A DNA stretch of 64,000 bases from AC-32 sp963717725 (GTDB taxonomy: Bacteria; Actinomycetota; Thermoleophilia; Gaiellales; Gaiellaceae), in the NCBI GenBank assembly GCA_963717725.1, contig CAVQWS010000003.1:1-64000 (forward strand), given 5' to 3'. The position numbers and the translations under genes were made by a program. Every line of letters begins with the position of its first letter. Within the stretch, counting starts at the first letter, position 1. Below the pieces are notes generated by a model, which was not told the DNA's origin, made no database searches, and saw nothing but the letters and a program-made list of their open reading frames with translations. Positions 1 through 8,493 of the stretch are shown one piece after another.

Positions 1-74
1 CGGGGCGCCGAGATTTGAACTCGGGACCTCTAGTCCCCCAGACTAGCGCGCTAACCAGGCTGCGCCACGCCCCG
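1..74 (-). tRNA. tRNA-Pro (anticodon GGG)
   Basis: Read on the minus strand this folds as a standard cloverleaf. The acceptor arms CGGGGCG (68-74) and CGCCCCG (1-7) pair fully, the anticodon stem is CTAGT/ACTAG, and the seven-base loop CTGGGGG (35-41) puts GGG at 37-39, which reads the proline codon CCC. The T arm has GTTCAAATC. The discriminator base and any CCA tail lie before base 1, so the gene is cut at its 3' end by the window edge. Its cognate synthetase gene proS is about 1.8 kb away. Confidence 0.95.
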
Positions 75-155
75 TCTCGCGGAACTCTAGCTCACTGCCT
101 TAACTACCGGCTGGCAGACCCAGACGGCGTCCCCGGGCGGCATCGCGAGTGACGC

Positions 156-175
156 CGGACCGTTCCTACGGGTAG
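156..175. promoter_or_regulatory. Degenerate copy of the CTACCCG-N6-CGGGTAG dyad
   Basis: CGGACCG, six bases (ttccta), then CGGGTAG. It matches the perfect dyad at 1374-1393 at 15 of 20 positions with the same spacing. It lies about 85 bases upstream of the receiver gene at 261. NarL/LuxR-class regulators bind short dyads of this kind, so it may be an operator for the regulator at 673-1359. The function is inferred. Confidence 0.35.
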
Positions 176-260
176 CGAAACCTGGCTTCGCGCGGGCATG
201 CCTGGTGCGCGATACTGCACCCCAGTGCCGGGTGCCGCCCCATCCGACGGAGGCTCAGTC

Positions 261-662
261 GTGCGAATTTTGATCATGGACGATCGCCATGTTTTTGCCA
301 GTGCGCTGCATGCGAGGCTCGAGCAGGATCCGCGCTTCGAGATCGTGGGTGTCGCTGGCGACCGGGACGAGGTCGTGCAGCTTGCGGCCGACGTCGAGCC
401 GCACGTCGTGCTGCTCAACGCCGCTCTCTCCAACGGTGCTGCGCTCGATGCCACGAGGCGGATCGTGCGCGGAGAGCGGTCACCACGCGTGCTGATCATG
501 GCCGGGCCTGAGAACGAGGTCGACGCGGTCGAGGCCCACGACGCAGGCGCTTCCGCGTTCCTGCGGAGGCCGCGCTCGGCAGCAGACCTGATCGAGACGC
601 TCGAGCTGGCATCAATTCTCGTCACTGCCGCCGTCCCGCAGGACGGCGAGTCCGAGTCTTAG
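261..662 (+). CDS. Stand-alone receiver-domain protein, probably not phosphorylatable
   Basis: About 133 aa, a single response-regulator receiver domain with no output domain. The GTG at 261 is preferred to the ATG at 198 because GGAGG at 249-253 lies seven bases upstream and the domain begins at once (VRILIMDDRH). The acidic pair DD is kept at residues 7-8, but the phosphoacceptor position reads VVLLNAAL (Asp to Asn) and the conserved Lys-Pro near the end reads FLRRP (Lys to Arg). It should therefore act as a pseudo-receiver, perhaps through protein binding. It converges on another atypical regulator, with ten bases between the two stops. Confidence 0.8.
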   Translation: MRILIMDDRHVFASALHARLEQDPRFEIVGVAGDRDEVVQLAADVEPHVVLLNAALSNGAALDATRRIVRGERSPRVLIMAGPENEVDAVEAHDAGASAFLRRPRSAADLIETLELASILVTAAVPQDGESES

Positions 663-672
663 CCCCGCCGGC

Positions 673-1359
673 TCAGCCGGCCGCCACCACCGGCTCCGGC
701 GCGATCGCCTCGGAGAGAAGGCCGTGCACCTGCGCCCAGCGGCTCGCCTCGGTTCGATTGCTCACGTCGAGCTTGCGATAGATGTTCGAAAGGTGGAACT
801 TCACCGTCTGTTCCGTCACCCAGAGCATGCGGGCCAACTGGTTGTTGGAGTGCCCCTCGGCCACGAGTCGCAGGATCTCCCGCTCGCGGGTCGTGAGTAC
901 GTCCAGCGCAGGATGCGGCTCGGTCGCAACTGGCGCGCCGTCGCCCGGGACCAAGCCCGGCATGAACAGCGACGGCGCGAACACCTGGCGGACAGCGACG
1001 CCAACATCGTTCGAGTGCACCGTCTTGACCACGTAGGCCGCGGCCCCAGCAGCGAATGCCGCTTGAACCTGAGCTGGATCGTCAGCCGAGGCCAGCGCGA
1101 TCGCCTTCAGGCCCGGAACCCGTGCGCAGGCTTCGCGGATGCACGCCACGCCTCCCCCCGCCGGCTCGGCCACGAGGATGCGCGGCTGGATCTGTTGGCA
1201 GAGCGCGACCGCACACTCGAAATCCACAGTCCGCCCAGCCACCGTGACTCCGCTTTCGGTGAACACCTGCTCGACCGCCTCCAGCCACGGTGGGTGCGGG
1301 TCCACGAGTACTGCGGTTCGTTCGCCGATTAATGCCGCCACAGTTGCCCTCTCCTCCAT
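673..1359 (-). CDS. NarL/LuxR-family response regulator with Glu at the phosphoacceptor site
   Basis: 228 aa: an N-terminal receiver domain (about 14-130) and a C-terminal LuxR helix-turn-helix (about 155-215), with the signature LTTREREILRLVAEG and TVKFHLSNIYRKL. In the receiver the phosphoacceptor strand reads RILVAEP, so Glu stands where Asp is normal, while the Lys (YVVKTV) is kept. Glu there can mimic the phosphorylated state, so the protein may be constitutively active or respond to another signal. The ATG at 1359 has AAGG five bases upstream. A perfect dyad at 1374-1393 lies just upstream and may be its own operator. Confidence 0.85.
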   Translation of the reverse strand: MEERATVAALIGERTAVLVDPHPPWLEAVEQVFTESGVTVAGRTVDFECAVALCQQIQPRILVAEPAGGGVACIREACARVPGLKAIALASADDPAQVQAAFAAGAAAYVVKTVHSNDVGVAVRQVFAPSLFMPGLVPGDGAPVATEPHPALDVLTTREREILRLVAEGHSNNQLARMLWVTEQTVKFHLSNIYRKLDVSNRTEASRWAQVHGLLSEAIAPEPVVAAG

Positions 1360-1373
1360 TTGAGCCTTGCCCT

Positions 1374-1393
1374 CTACCCGTTCTTGCGGGTAG
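1374..1393. promoter_or_regulatory. Perfect dyad CTACCCG-N6-CGGGTAG
   Basis: Seven-base arms match exactly around a six-base spacer (ttcttg). The dyad lies 15-34 bases upstream of the start of the LuxR-type regulator at 1359, where an autoregulatory operator would sit. A degenerate copy is upstream of the neighbouring receiver gene (156-175). The rest of 1360-1539 holds a poly-G run and no gene that I can see. Confidence 0.5.
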
Positions 1394-1539
1394 TCCCTGT
1401 TTGTAAGTACTAACCCATTTGGACGTGTGTGTAAAGGGGGGGAAACCTCAGCGAAACATTCGCAGAACCTGGGTATTTCTGTTCTCCACAGCCTGTGGAC
1501 ACTCGACAGGGCGGTCCCGAGACCCCCGATTGCGCCTGG

Positions 1540-1839
1540 CTAGCCCCCCAGCCGCTTGTATAGCCGGTCGATCAAGTCCGGCATTGCCTCGAGCTTCTGC
1601 GTGATCACGCGCAAGCGGTACTCGCGAAAGTGTTCAGGTTCGACACCAAGCGCCTTGGCCAGCTGGCCGACCACCTTGTCGGAGGGAACCGGGCGGTTGC
1701 CGTGGACGAGGTGGTTCAGGTAGCCGGCCGAGAGCTTCGTCTTGTCGGCCAGGCCCCGGTAGGTGACACCGGTCTCGGTCATCAGCCGCTCGATCGTCGG
1801 GCCGAAGGGCTCGTCGCTGAACTTCGGGCGCCTCGCCAC
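1540..1839 (-). CDS. XRE-family helix-turn-helix regulator
   Basis: 99 aa. The helix-turn-helix covers about residues 10-70 (LMTETGVTYRGLADKTKLS, then GYLNHLVHGNRPVPS), followed by a short helical tail. The start GTG overlaps the proS stop by one base (TAGTG, 1837-1841), so it is the last gene of the rpsB-to-proS operon and is probably translated by re-initiation. No ligand domain is visible and its targets are unknown. Confidence 0.8.
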   Translation of the reverse strand: MARRPKFSDEPFGPTIERLMTETGVTYRGLADKTKLSAGYLNHLVHGNRPVPSDKVVGQLAKALGVEPEHFREYRLRVITQKLEAMPDLIDRLYKRLGG

Positions 1840-3497
1840 TAGACGATGCTCCCGAGCTCGCCGAGCGGGACGCGCCGCTCCGCACCGGTCTTGCGGTCAC
1901 GCACGTCGACGGCGCCGTCCTCAAGTGTCTTCTTGCCGACCGTCACGCGCAGCGGGATTCCGATCAGGTCGGCGTCGGCGAACTTCTCGCCCGCGCGGGC
2001 GTCGCGGTCGTCCAGCAGCACCTCCGCCCCGGCCTCGTCGAGCACGCGGGCGGCTTCGTCCGCCTGCTCCTCCACGCCCGGCAACGCGACCACATGGACG
2101 TCGTACGGCGCGATCTCGGGTGGCCAGACGATCCCGCGCTCGTCGTGGCTCTGCTCGACCGCGGCGGCGATCACGCGGCCGGGGCCGATGCCGTAGCTCC
2201 CCATCACCAGCGGCTTCTCTGAGCCGTCCTCGTCGAGGAACGTCGCGCCGAGTGGCGCCGAGTACTTCGTCTCGAGCTTGAAGATGTGTCCGACCTCGAT
2301 CGCCACCTGCAGATGTAGATGCCCGCCGCAGTTAGGACATGCGTCTCCTTCACGAATTTCTCGCAGATCCGCGAATCGGGGCTCGTAGTCGCGGCCGGCC
2401 TGGACGCCGCGGAGGTGAACGTCGTCGCGGTTGGCGCCGACCACGTACTGGCCCTCGCGTAACGCCTCGTCGGCGATCACGTCGACCGAGACGCCGACCG
2501 GGCCGATCGAGCCGCCCGAGGCCCCGAAGGCCTCGCGAATCTCCTCCTGCTCGGCTGGACGAAAGTCTTCCCCGAGGGCCTGGAGGAGTTTCATCTCGTT
2601 GAGCCGGTCGTCGCCGCGCACCAGCGCGAGAACGACGTGACCGTCAACCACCACTGGCATCGCCTTCGCCGTGGCGCGGGGATCGACGCCGAGGAACTCC
2701 GAGACAGCATCGATCGTCCGTGACCCCGGCGTGTCCACCTCCTCGAGCGCGTCCAGCTCGGGCGAAAAGTCGGCCGGGGAAGGACGGCCCTCGGCGATCT
2801 CGAGGTCGGCTGCGTAGTCGCCGTTCTCGCAGGTCACGAGCGTGTTCTCGCCGGAGCCAGAGGGCGCGAGGAAGTCCTGGCTGCCGCTGCCGCCCATCAT
2901 CCCGGACTCGGCCGCGACTTCGTGGGCCTCCACTCCGCAGCGCTCGAAGATCCGCTTGTAGGCATCGGAGTGCTTGCGGAAGCTCTCGTCGAGCCCGGCC
3001 TCGTCGCGATCGAACGAGTAGCCGTCCTTCATGATGAACTCGCGGACACGGAGGAGGCCGCCGCGTGGGCGCGGCTCGTCGCGGTCCTTCGTTTGCAGGT
3101 GGTACCAGATCTGCGGGAGCTCCTTGTAGGACTGGATCTCACGTGCGTGGAAGGCCACGGTCTCCTCGTGGGTGAGCGGCAGGACGTAGTCGCGGCCGGT
3201 GCGGTCCTTCAACCTGAAGAGCTCAGGGATGGTGATCCGTCCCGTCGCCTCCCAGAGCTCGGCCGGGGTGAGGACGGGCATGAAGATCTCCTGTGCCCCG
3301 AAGGCGTCGAGCTCCTCGCGGATGATCTGCTCGATCTTGCGGTGGACGCGCCAGCCGAGGGTCATGAACGTCCAAAGGCCGGCGCTGACCTGGCGGATGA
3401 AGCCGCCGCGCACGAGCAGCTTGTGGCTGACGGCCTCGGCGTCGGCCGGGTCGTCGCGCAGGGTCGGCAGGAAAAGCTCTGAGGCCCGGACGATCAT
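1839..3497 (-). CDS. proS: Proline--tRNA ligase
   Basis: 552 aa, the bacterial-type cytoplasmic enzyme that charges tRNA-Pro. Class II synthetase features are clear: the TxE loop THEE at 109-112, motif 2 at about 139-158 (ends REFIMKDGYSF), and motif 3 around GSYGIGPGR. Between motifs 2 and 3 lies the YbaK-like editing insertion (about 220-400) that hydrolyses Ala-tRNA-Pro, followed by the anticodon-binding domain. It starts at ATG 3497, 15 bases after ispG, in the conserved order dxr-rseP-ispG-proS. Confidence 0.97.
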   Translation of the reverse strand: MIVRASELFLPTLRDDPADAEAVSHKLLVRGGFIRQVSAGLWTFMTLGWRVHRKIEQIIREELDAFGAQEIFMPVLTPAELWEATGRITIPELFRLKDRTGRDYVLPLTHEETVAFHAREIQSYKELPQIWYHLQTKDRDEPRPRGGLLRVREFIMKDGYSFDRDEAGLDESFRKHSDAYKRIFERCGVEAHEVAAESGMMGGSGSQDFLAPSGSGENTLVTCENGDYAADLEIAEGRPSPADFSPELDALEEVDTPGSRTIDAVSEFLGVDPRATAKAMPVVVDGHVVLALVRGDDRLNEMKLLQALGEDFRPAEQEEIREAFGASGGSIGPVGVSVDVIADEALREGQYVVGANRDDVHLRGVQAGRDYEPRFADLREIREGDACPNCGGHLHLQVAIEVGHIFKLETKYSAPLGATFLDEDGSEKPLVMGSYGIGPGRVIAAAVEQSHDERGIVWPPEIAPYDVHVVALPGVEEQADEAARVLDEAGAEVLLDDRDARAGEKFADADLIGIPLRVTVGKKTLEDGAVDVRDRKTGAERRVPLGELGSIV

Positions 3498-3512
3498 CGT
3501 TGCCGAAGCAGG

Positions 3513-4646
3513 CTACTCCAGCGGGATCATCGAGGCCTCAGCCATCGCCAGGGCGGCTGGCTTGGCCATCTTCAACCGTTTCGGGCGGTGCATGCCGTCG
3601 GCGATCCACCTGTCGATCTCGTGGAACAGCTCGTCGACGAGGATGTCCGAGGAGACCTTCTTCAGCACGCGGCCGTGCGCGTAGACGAAGCCGACGTCGC
3701 GGCCGCCGGCGATCCCGAAGTCCGCGTCGCCGGCCTCCCCCGGCCCGTTCACGGCGCAGCCGAGCACGGCGACCTCGAAGTGCTGCGGGTACGCGTGCAA
3801 CCGCTCCTCGACCACCTCGGCGAGCTGCTGCACGCCGACGTTGTCGCGGCCGCAGCTCGGGCAGGCGATCATGATCGGGCCCCGCTCGCGCAGGCCGAGC
3901 GCCTTGAGGATCTCGAAGGCGGTCTTGACCTCCTCGACCGGGTCGGCGGTCAACGAGACGCGCATCGTGTCGCCGATCCCGTCCGCGAGCAGCGCGCCCA
4001 TGCCAACAGCGCTCTTGATCGAGCCGGAGAACGGGGTCCCGGCCTCGGTCACGCCGAGGTGCAGCGGGTACGGCACCTTCGAGGCGAGCAGCCGGTAGGC
4101 GCGGATCATAGTCGGCACGTGGCTCGACTTGACCGAGATCTTGAAGTCGTAGAAGCCAAGGCTCTCCAGAAGGCGCACCTCTTCCAGCGCGGCCTCGACG
4201 AGCGCCTCCGCCTGGTCTTGCTGCGCCAGCTCGGCGAGGTGCTTCGGCAGTGAGCCGGAGTTCGCGCCGATCCGCATCGGCGTGCCGGCCTGCTGCGCGG
4301 CGCGGACGACTTCGGCGACCTTGTCGGGCCCGCCGATGTTGCCGGGATTGATGCGCACCGCGGCCACGCCCGCCTCGATCGCGCGCAGCGCGAGGCTCGC
4401 GTTGAAGTGGATGTCGGCGATCACCGGCAGCGGCGAGAGCCGGACGATCTTCGGCAGCGCGTCCGCGTCCTCACTCTTCGGCACCGCCACGCGCACGATC
4501 TCGCAACCGGCCGAGGCGAGCGCGGCGATCTGGCCTGTCGTGGCCTCGACGTCATGCGTCTTGGTCAGCGTCATCGACTGCACGACGACCGGCGCGCCGC
4601 CGCCGATCTGGACGCCGCCTACGCGGATTGCGCGTTCGCTCGCCAC
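3513..4646 (-). CDS. ispG: 4-hydroxy-3-methylbut-2-en-1-yl diphosphate synthase (flavodoxin)
   Basis: 377 aa GcpE. It reduces the cyclic diphosphate MEcPP to HMBPP in the MEP isoprenoid pathway. The 4Fe-4S ligands are Cys262 and Cys265 (ACPSCGRDN) and Cys297 (LGCAVNGPGE), with Glu304 as the expected fourth ligand. The TIM-barrel part has VQSMT, ADIHF and RINPGNIG. It starts at GTG 4646 after rseP, and dxr of the same pathway lies two genes upstream in the operon. Confidence 0.97.
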   Translation of the reverse strand: MASERAIRVGGVQIGGGAPVVVQSMTLTKTHDVEATTGQIAALASAGCEIVRVAVPKSEDADALPKIVRLSPLPVIADIHFNASLALRAIEAGVAAVRINPGNIGGPDKVAEVVRAAQQAGTPMRIGANSGSLPKHLAELAQQDQAEALVEAALEEVRLLESLGFYDFKISVKSSHVPTMIRAYRLLASKVPYPLHLGVTEAGTPFSGSIKSAVGMGALLADGIGDTMRVSLTADPVEEVKTAFEILKALGLRERGPIMIACPSCGRDNVGVQQLAEVVEERLHAYPQHFEVAVLGCAVNGPGEAGDADFGIAGGRDVGFVYAHGRVLKKVSSDILVDELFHEIDRWIADGMHRPKRLKMAKPAALAMAEASMIPLE

Positions 4647-4655
4647 GCGCTGAGT

Positions 4656-5885
4656 CTAGCCCCCGCGGATATTTCCGATGTCGTTCGAGAGGCCGACGAA
4701 GAACAGCAGCAAAACAAGCGCTATTCCGACCGCCGAGACCCGCTCGTAGACCGAGCGCTGGATCGCCCGGCCGCGGATGCCCTCGACGATCGAGAACAGC
4801 ATGTGCCCGCCGTCGAGCGGGAGCAGCGGCAGCAGGTTGAGCAGCGCGAGCGAGAGGCTGATGATCGCCAGCACCTGCAGGTACTCGCGATAGCCGAGGT
4901 CGACCGCCTTGCTCGACTGCTGCACGATCCCGACGGGGGTCGAGACGTCCTTGCGTCCCGAGCCGCTTGCGATGTGGCTCAACCACGTTCCCATCGCCTT
5001 CGTCACCAACCAGGTGTCCTCGGCGGCGAGCGCGACCGCCTTCGGCGGGCTGTAGTGCGTGTAGCGGATCGCCGCCGGGTGGAAGCCGAGCGTGTAGACG
5101 CCGTCCGTCTTGGCGGGCTTCACCCCGGGCAGCTCGACATACCGGCCGTGACGGACGACCGAGATCACGAGCGCCTTGCCCTTGCTGTCGCGGATCGCGT
5201 CGCGGACGTCGGTGAAGTCGTAGGCCGGCACGCGGTTGACGCCGACGATGCGATCGCCCGCATGCAGGCCGGCCACGGCCGCCGGCGACTTGGGGATCAC
5301 GTCCTGGACGCGCCGCGAGGCGTCGGTGGGGATCCCGAGCATGTAGACCGCCGCGAGCAGGACAATCGCGAAGACGAGGTTCACCCCCGGGCCGGCCGCG
5401 ATCACGGCGAGCCGCTTCCAGGTGCGCTGCCGCCAGTAGGCGTCCGGGCCGAGCGCGTCGTCGAGCTCGCTCAGGCCGCGATCGGCCGCGCGGCGGGCCT
5501 TCGGCGAGAGCTTGGCGCTCTGCAGCGCACGTCCCAGGGTGGCGAGCGCGGCGCGCGCCTCGTCGAAGGAGCCCTGGGAGACGAGCCGCTTGGTGCGCTC
5601 GACATCGGTCAGCAGGCGCGGCTCTTCGTACAGCGCCGGCGCGAAGTGCACGTCCAGGTCGGACGGTGCCGGCCGGTGCATTCCGGGGATCTTCACGTAG
5701 CCCCCGAACGGGATCACGCCGATTCCGTACTCGATCCCGTTGCGCGTCCACTTGGCCGCCGCCGGAGGGAACCCGATGTAGAACTTCCGCGGCCGCATCC
5801 CGACGCCGCGCGCCGTGAAGAAGTGGCCCATCTCGTGGATCAGGATCAGCAGCGCGAGGCCGAGGATGGCGACGAGAACGCTCAT
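4656..5885 (-). CDS. rseP: Site-2 protease, RseP/RasP family, with an extra helical insertion
   Basis: 409 aa intramembrane zinc metalloprotease. The N-terminal membrane helix carries HEMGH (17-21); the second catalytic region is LLPLDGGH near residue 355, followed by a last membrane helix. A PDZ domain covers about 200-270. Between the N-terminal helix and the second helix (which follows YWRQRTWKRLAVIAAGPG) there is an insertion of about 75 residues (about 72-150), rich in Ala, Leu, Arg and Glu and predicted helical, which most family members lack. The start ATG overlaps the dxr stop as ATGA. Substrates, probably anti-sigma factors or signal-peptide remnants, are not shown by the sequence. 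Confidence 0.92.
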   Translation of the reverse strand: MSVLVAILGLALLILIHEMGHFFTARGVGMRPRKFYIGFPPAAAKWTRNGIEYGIGVIPFGGYVKIPGMHRPAPSDLDVHFAPALYEEPRLLTDVERTKRLVSQGSFDEARAALATLGRALQSAKLSPKARRAADRGLSELDDALGPDAYWRQRTWKRLAVIAAGPGVNLVFAIVLLAAVYMLGIPTDASRRVQDVIPKSPAAVAGLHAGDRIVGVNRVPAYDFTDVRDAIRDSKGKALVISVVRHGRYVELPGVKPAKTDGVYTLGFHPAAIRYTHYSPPKAVALAAEDTWLVTKAMGTWLSHIASGSGRKDVSTPVGIVQQSSKAVDLGYREYLQVLAIISLSLALLNLLPLLPLDGGHMLFSIVEGIRGRAIQRSVYERVSAVGIALVLLLFFVGLSNDIGNIRGG

Positions 5886-6940
5886 GCGACGGAAGCTCTT
5901 TCCGCAAGCCGGCGCGCTTCCCTGTCGGCCTCGACCAGCTCGTCGAGGTCACGCGCGGCCGCGCCGTCTACCTCGGCCAGCGTCTCCTCGACGGTCGAGG
6001 CGATGCCGAGGAACGGCAGCCGGCCCTCGAGGAAGGCCGCCACGGCGACCTCGTTGGCCGCGTTGAAGGCACAGGGGAAGGTGCCGCCCTCCTCCCCGGC
6101 CCGGCGTGCGAGCGCGAGCAGCGGGAACGTCTCCAGGTCAGGCGGCTCGAACTCGAGCACGAGCCCCTGCGAGAAGTCGAGCGCCGGCACCGGGGTCGAA
6201 GCGCGCTCGGGGTAGGTGAGCGCGAAGGCGATCGGAACGCGCATGTCCGGGTAGCCGAGGTGCGCCAGCGACGCGCCGTCGCGGAAGCGGACGAGCGCGT
6301 GGACGACGGAGGTCGGCTGCAGCACCACCTCGATCCGCTCGTATGGAAGCCCGAAGAGGAAATGCGCCTCGATCAGCTCCAGGCCCTTGTTGGCGAGCGT
6401 CGCCGAGTCGACCGTGATCTTCGGGCCCATGCTCCAGGTCGGGTGCGCCAACGCCTCTTCGGGCGCGACGTTCTCGAGCTCCTCCCGCGTGCGCCCGCGG
6501 AACGGGCCACCGGAGCCGGTGAGTACCAGCGAGTCGACCTGCTCGGGCGCGCGGCCCTCGAGGCACTGGAAGGACGCCGAGTGCTCGCTGTCGACCGGCA
6601 GCAGCTGGCCGCCGCCGCGCTGTTGTGCGGCCAGCGCGAGCCCGCCGGCCGCGACGAGGCTCTCCTTGTTGGCGAGCGCGAGCGTGATGCCCCGCTCCAG
6701 CGCCCACAGCGTTGAGGGCAATCCCGCGAAGCCGACGACCGCGTTCAGGACGACGTCCGGCTCGGCGCGGTCGAGCAGCTCGGTGAGGTCGCCGCCGACC
6801 TGTGTCAGCGGCGCGAGCCCGTCGATCGGCTGCGAGCCCGAGGCGGCCGCCACCAGCTCGAGCTCGGGGTGCGCGCCGATGAGCTCGAGCGCCTGGCGGC
6901 CGATGGAGCCCGTGGCCCCCAGCAGGGCGATTGTTCTCAT
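5882..6940 (-). CDS. dxr: 1-deoxy-D-xylulose 5-phosphate reductoisomerase
   Basis: 352 aa, slightly short for the family. It converts DXP to MEP with NADPH, the committed step of the MEP pathway. The nucleotide-binding loop is GATGSIG at residues 8-14. The catalytic region has DSEHSASFQCL, SGGPFRG and TWSMGPKITVDSATLANKGLE. It sits between cdsA (36 bases upstream) and rseP (four-base overlap), so precursor synthesis lies beside the prenyl transferase uppS in the operon. Confidence 0.97.
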   Translation of the reverse strand: MRTIALLGATGSIGRQALELIGAHPELELVAAASGSQPIDGLAPLTQVGGDLTELLDRAEPDVVLNAVVGFAGLPSTLWALERGITLALANKESLVAAGGLALAAQQRGGGQLLPVDSEHSASFQCLEGRAPEQVDSLVLTGSGGPFRGRTREELENVAPEEALAHPTWSMGPKITVDSATLANKGLELIEAHFLFGLPYERIEVVLQPTSVVHALVRFRDGASLAHLGYPDMRVPIAFALTYPERASTPVPALDFSQGLVLEFEPPDLETFPLLALARRAGEEGGTFPCAFNAANEVAVAAFLEGRLPFLGIASTVEETLAEVDGAAARDLDELVEADREARRLAERASVA

Positions 6941-6976
6941 CTGCTCGAAGTGTACGAACCGAAGCTGTGAAGTGGA

Positions 6977-7774
6977 TTAGTGCAAAGCCAGGATCGTGTA
7001 ATAGGCCGCAATCGCCGCGAACAGGTGCGAGTCGAGGCGGTCGAGCATTCCGCCGTGCCCCGCGAGCAAGCGGCCGCTGTCCTTGACGTTCAGGTCACGC
7101 TTGACGGCCGACTCGAACAGGTCGCCGAGCGGCGCCGCGACCGCGATCACCGCGCCGAGGACGAGCGACTGCCAGACGTTCATGAAGTCCGAGTTGTAGA
7201 GGGCGAAGAATGGCACCAGCACTGCGATCACCGTCCCTGCGGCGAGGCCTTCCCACGTCTTCCCCGGAGAGATCGTCGGCGCCATCCGGTGCCGGCCGAA
7301 CAGGCGCCCGGCGAAGTAGGCGATCGCGTCCGAGGCGAAGACGGCCAGCAGCACCGTGAAGATCGCGAGCCGGCCGTCCTTCGTGGGCTCCAGCTCGCGG
7401 ATCAGCTGGACGTGCGCGAGGCCGAGCCCGACCCAGGCCGCGCCGAGCACCGTCGTCGCGACCGCGACCGTCAGCGACTGCCGTGTCTGCGAGATCCCTT
7501 TCAGCACGAAGGCCATGGGGAGAGTGACGAGGAAGCCGCCGGTCATCCAGAGCGGCCCGCCGAGCCAGGCGCCGAGCAGCGCGAGCGTCGCGCCCGTGTA
7601 GCCGGCGAGCACGAGCGGCCGCAGCGGGCGGGCGATCCAGAAGAACTCATGCAACGCGAGCACCGCTGCGACCGCGGCGAGGGCGAACAACCAGCCGCCG
7701 CCGAGCCACACCACGTAGAGCACGAGCGGCAGCCCGACGAGAGCCACGAGGATCCGAGACCAGAATTGGTTCAT
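6977..7774 (-). CDS. cdsA: Phosphatidate cytidylyltransferase
   Basis: 265 aa membrane enzyme making CDP-diacylglycerol from phosphatidate and CTP. It has about seven hydrophobic helices. The C-terminal family signature includes SAVKRDLNVKDSG and GHGGMLDRLDS, with the acidic metal-binding residues intact. The start ATG overlaps the uppS stop as ATGA (7771-7774), as is common for this gene pair. Confidence 0.96.
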   Translation of the reverse strand: MNQFWSRILVALVGLPLVLYVVWLGGGWLFALAAVAAVLALHEFFWIARPLRPLVLAGYTGATLALLGAWLGGPLWMTGGFLVTLPMAFVLKGISQTRQSLTVAVATTVLGAAWVGLGLAHVQLIRELEPTKDGRLAIFTVLLAVFASDAIAYFAGRLFGRHRMAPTISPGKTWEGLAAGTVIAVLVPFFALYNSDFMNVWQSLVLGAVIAVAAPLGDLFESAVKRDLNVKDSGRLLAGHGGMLDRLDSHLFAAIAAYYTILALH

Positions 7775-8466
7775 CTTCCGCCGAAGCGGCGGCGTCGCTG
7801 CGCGTAGGCCGCGAGCGCGTCCTCGAGCTCGCGGCTGCCGAAGTCGGGCCAGAGCACGTCGAGGAAGACGAGCTCCGAATACGCGAGCTGCCAGAGCAGG
7901 AAGTTCGAGATGCGAAGCTCGCCGCTCGTCCTGATCAACAGGTCCGGGTCCGGCAGCTCGGGCGCGTAGAGGTTCGCGCGCAGCGACTCCTCGTCGGGCT
8001 CGACGCCGGCCTCGACCAGGCGCCGGGCCGCCTCGATCAGCTCGGCGCGCCCGCCGTAGTCGAACGCGATCCAGAGATTGAGCCTGTCGTTGTGGGCGGT
8101 CTCCTCCTCCAGGCCCTCCATCTGCGTGCGTAGCTCGTCCGGCGCGCGGTCGCGGCGGCCGAGGAAGCGGGCCCGGACGCCCTGGCGTGCGAGGTCCGGC
8201 AGCTCGCGCTCGATCGTCTCGCCGAAGATCTCCATCAGGTCCTCGACCTCGCCCTCGGGCCGCGACCAGTTCTCTGTCGAGAAGGCGTAGACGATCAGCG
8301 TCTCGACGCCGAGGTCGATCGCCGCCTCGACCGTCCGGCGCAGCGCCTTCGTGCCGGCGCGGTGGCCCTCGGCGACCGGTAGGCCCTGGCGCTCCGCCCA
8401 GCGCCCGTTGCCGTCCATGATGATCGCGACGGTGCGGGCGCTGTCCTCTTGCGCTCCGCGTTCCAT
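7771..8466 (-). CDS. uppS: Isoprenyl transferase (cis-prenyltransferase)
   Basis: 231 aa. It makes undecaprenyl or decaprenyl diphosphate, the lipid carrier for cell wall synthesis. The catalytic motif IMDGNGRWA is near residues 16-24, followed by GHRAGTKAL, FSTENWSRP and RTSGELRISNFLLWQ, all typical of UppS. It follows frr after 27 bases and is translationally coupled to cdsA. Chain length cannot be read from the sequence. Confidence 0.96.
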   Translation of the reverse strand: MERGAQEDSARTVAIIMDGNGRWAERQGLPVAEGHRAGTKALRRTVEAAIDLGVETLIVYAFSTENWSRPEGEVEDLMEIFGETIERELPDLARQGVRARFLGRRDRAPDELRTQMEGLEEETAHNDRLNLWIAFDYGGRAELIEAARRLVEAGVEPDEESLRANLYAPELPDPDLLIRTSGELRISNFLLWQLAYSELVFLDVLWPDFGSRELEDALAAYAQRRRRFGGR

Positions 8467-8493
8467 TATGAGGGGGTTCGGCGCCTTCAGCGC

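Noticed and set aside
1..3497. tRNA-Pro close to proS as a functional pair
   Set aside because: They are on the same strand but 1.8 kb apart with two other genes between, so proximity is probably chance.
4407..6215. 602-residue open frame on the plus strand
   Set aside because: It runs antisense to ispG, rseP and dxr, has arginine/aspartate-rich composition and no domain; a shadow of high-GC coding.
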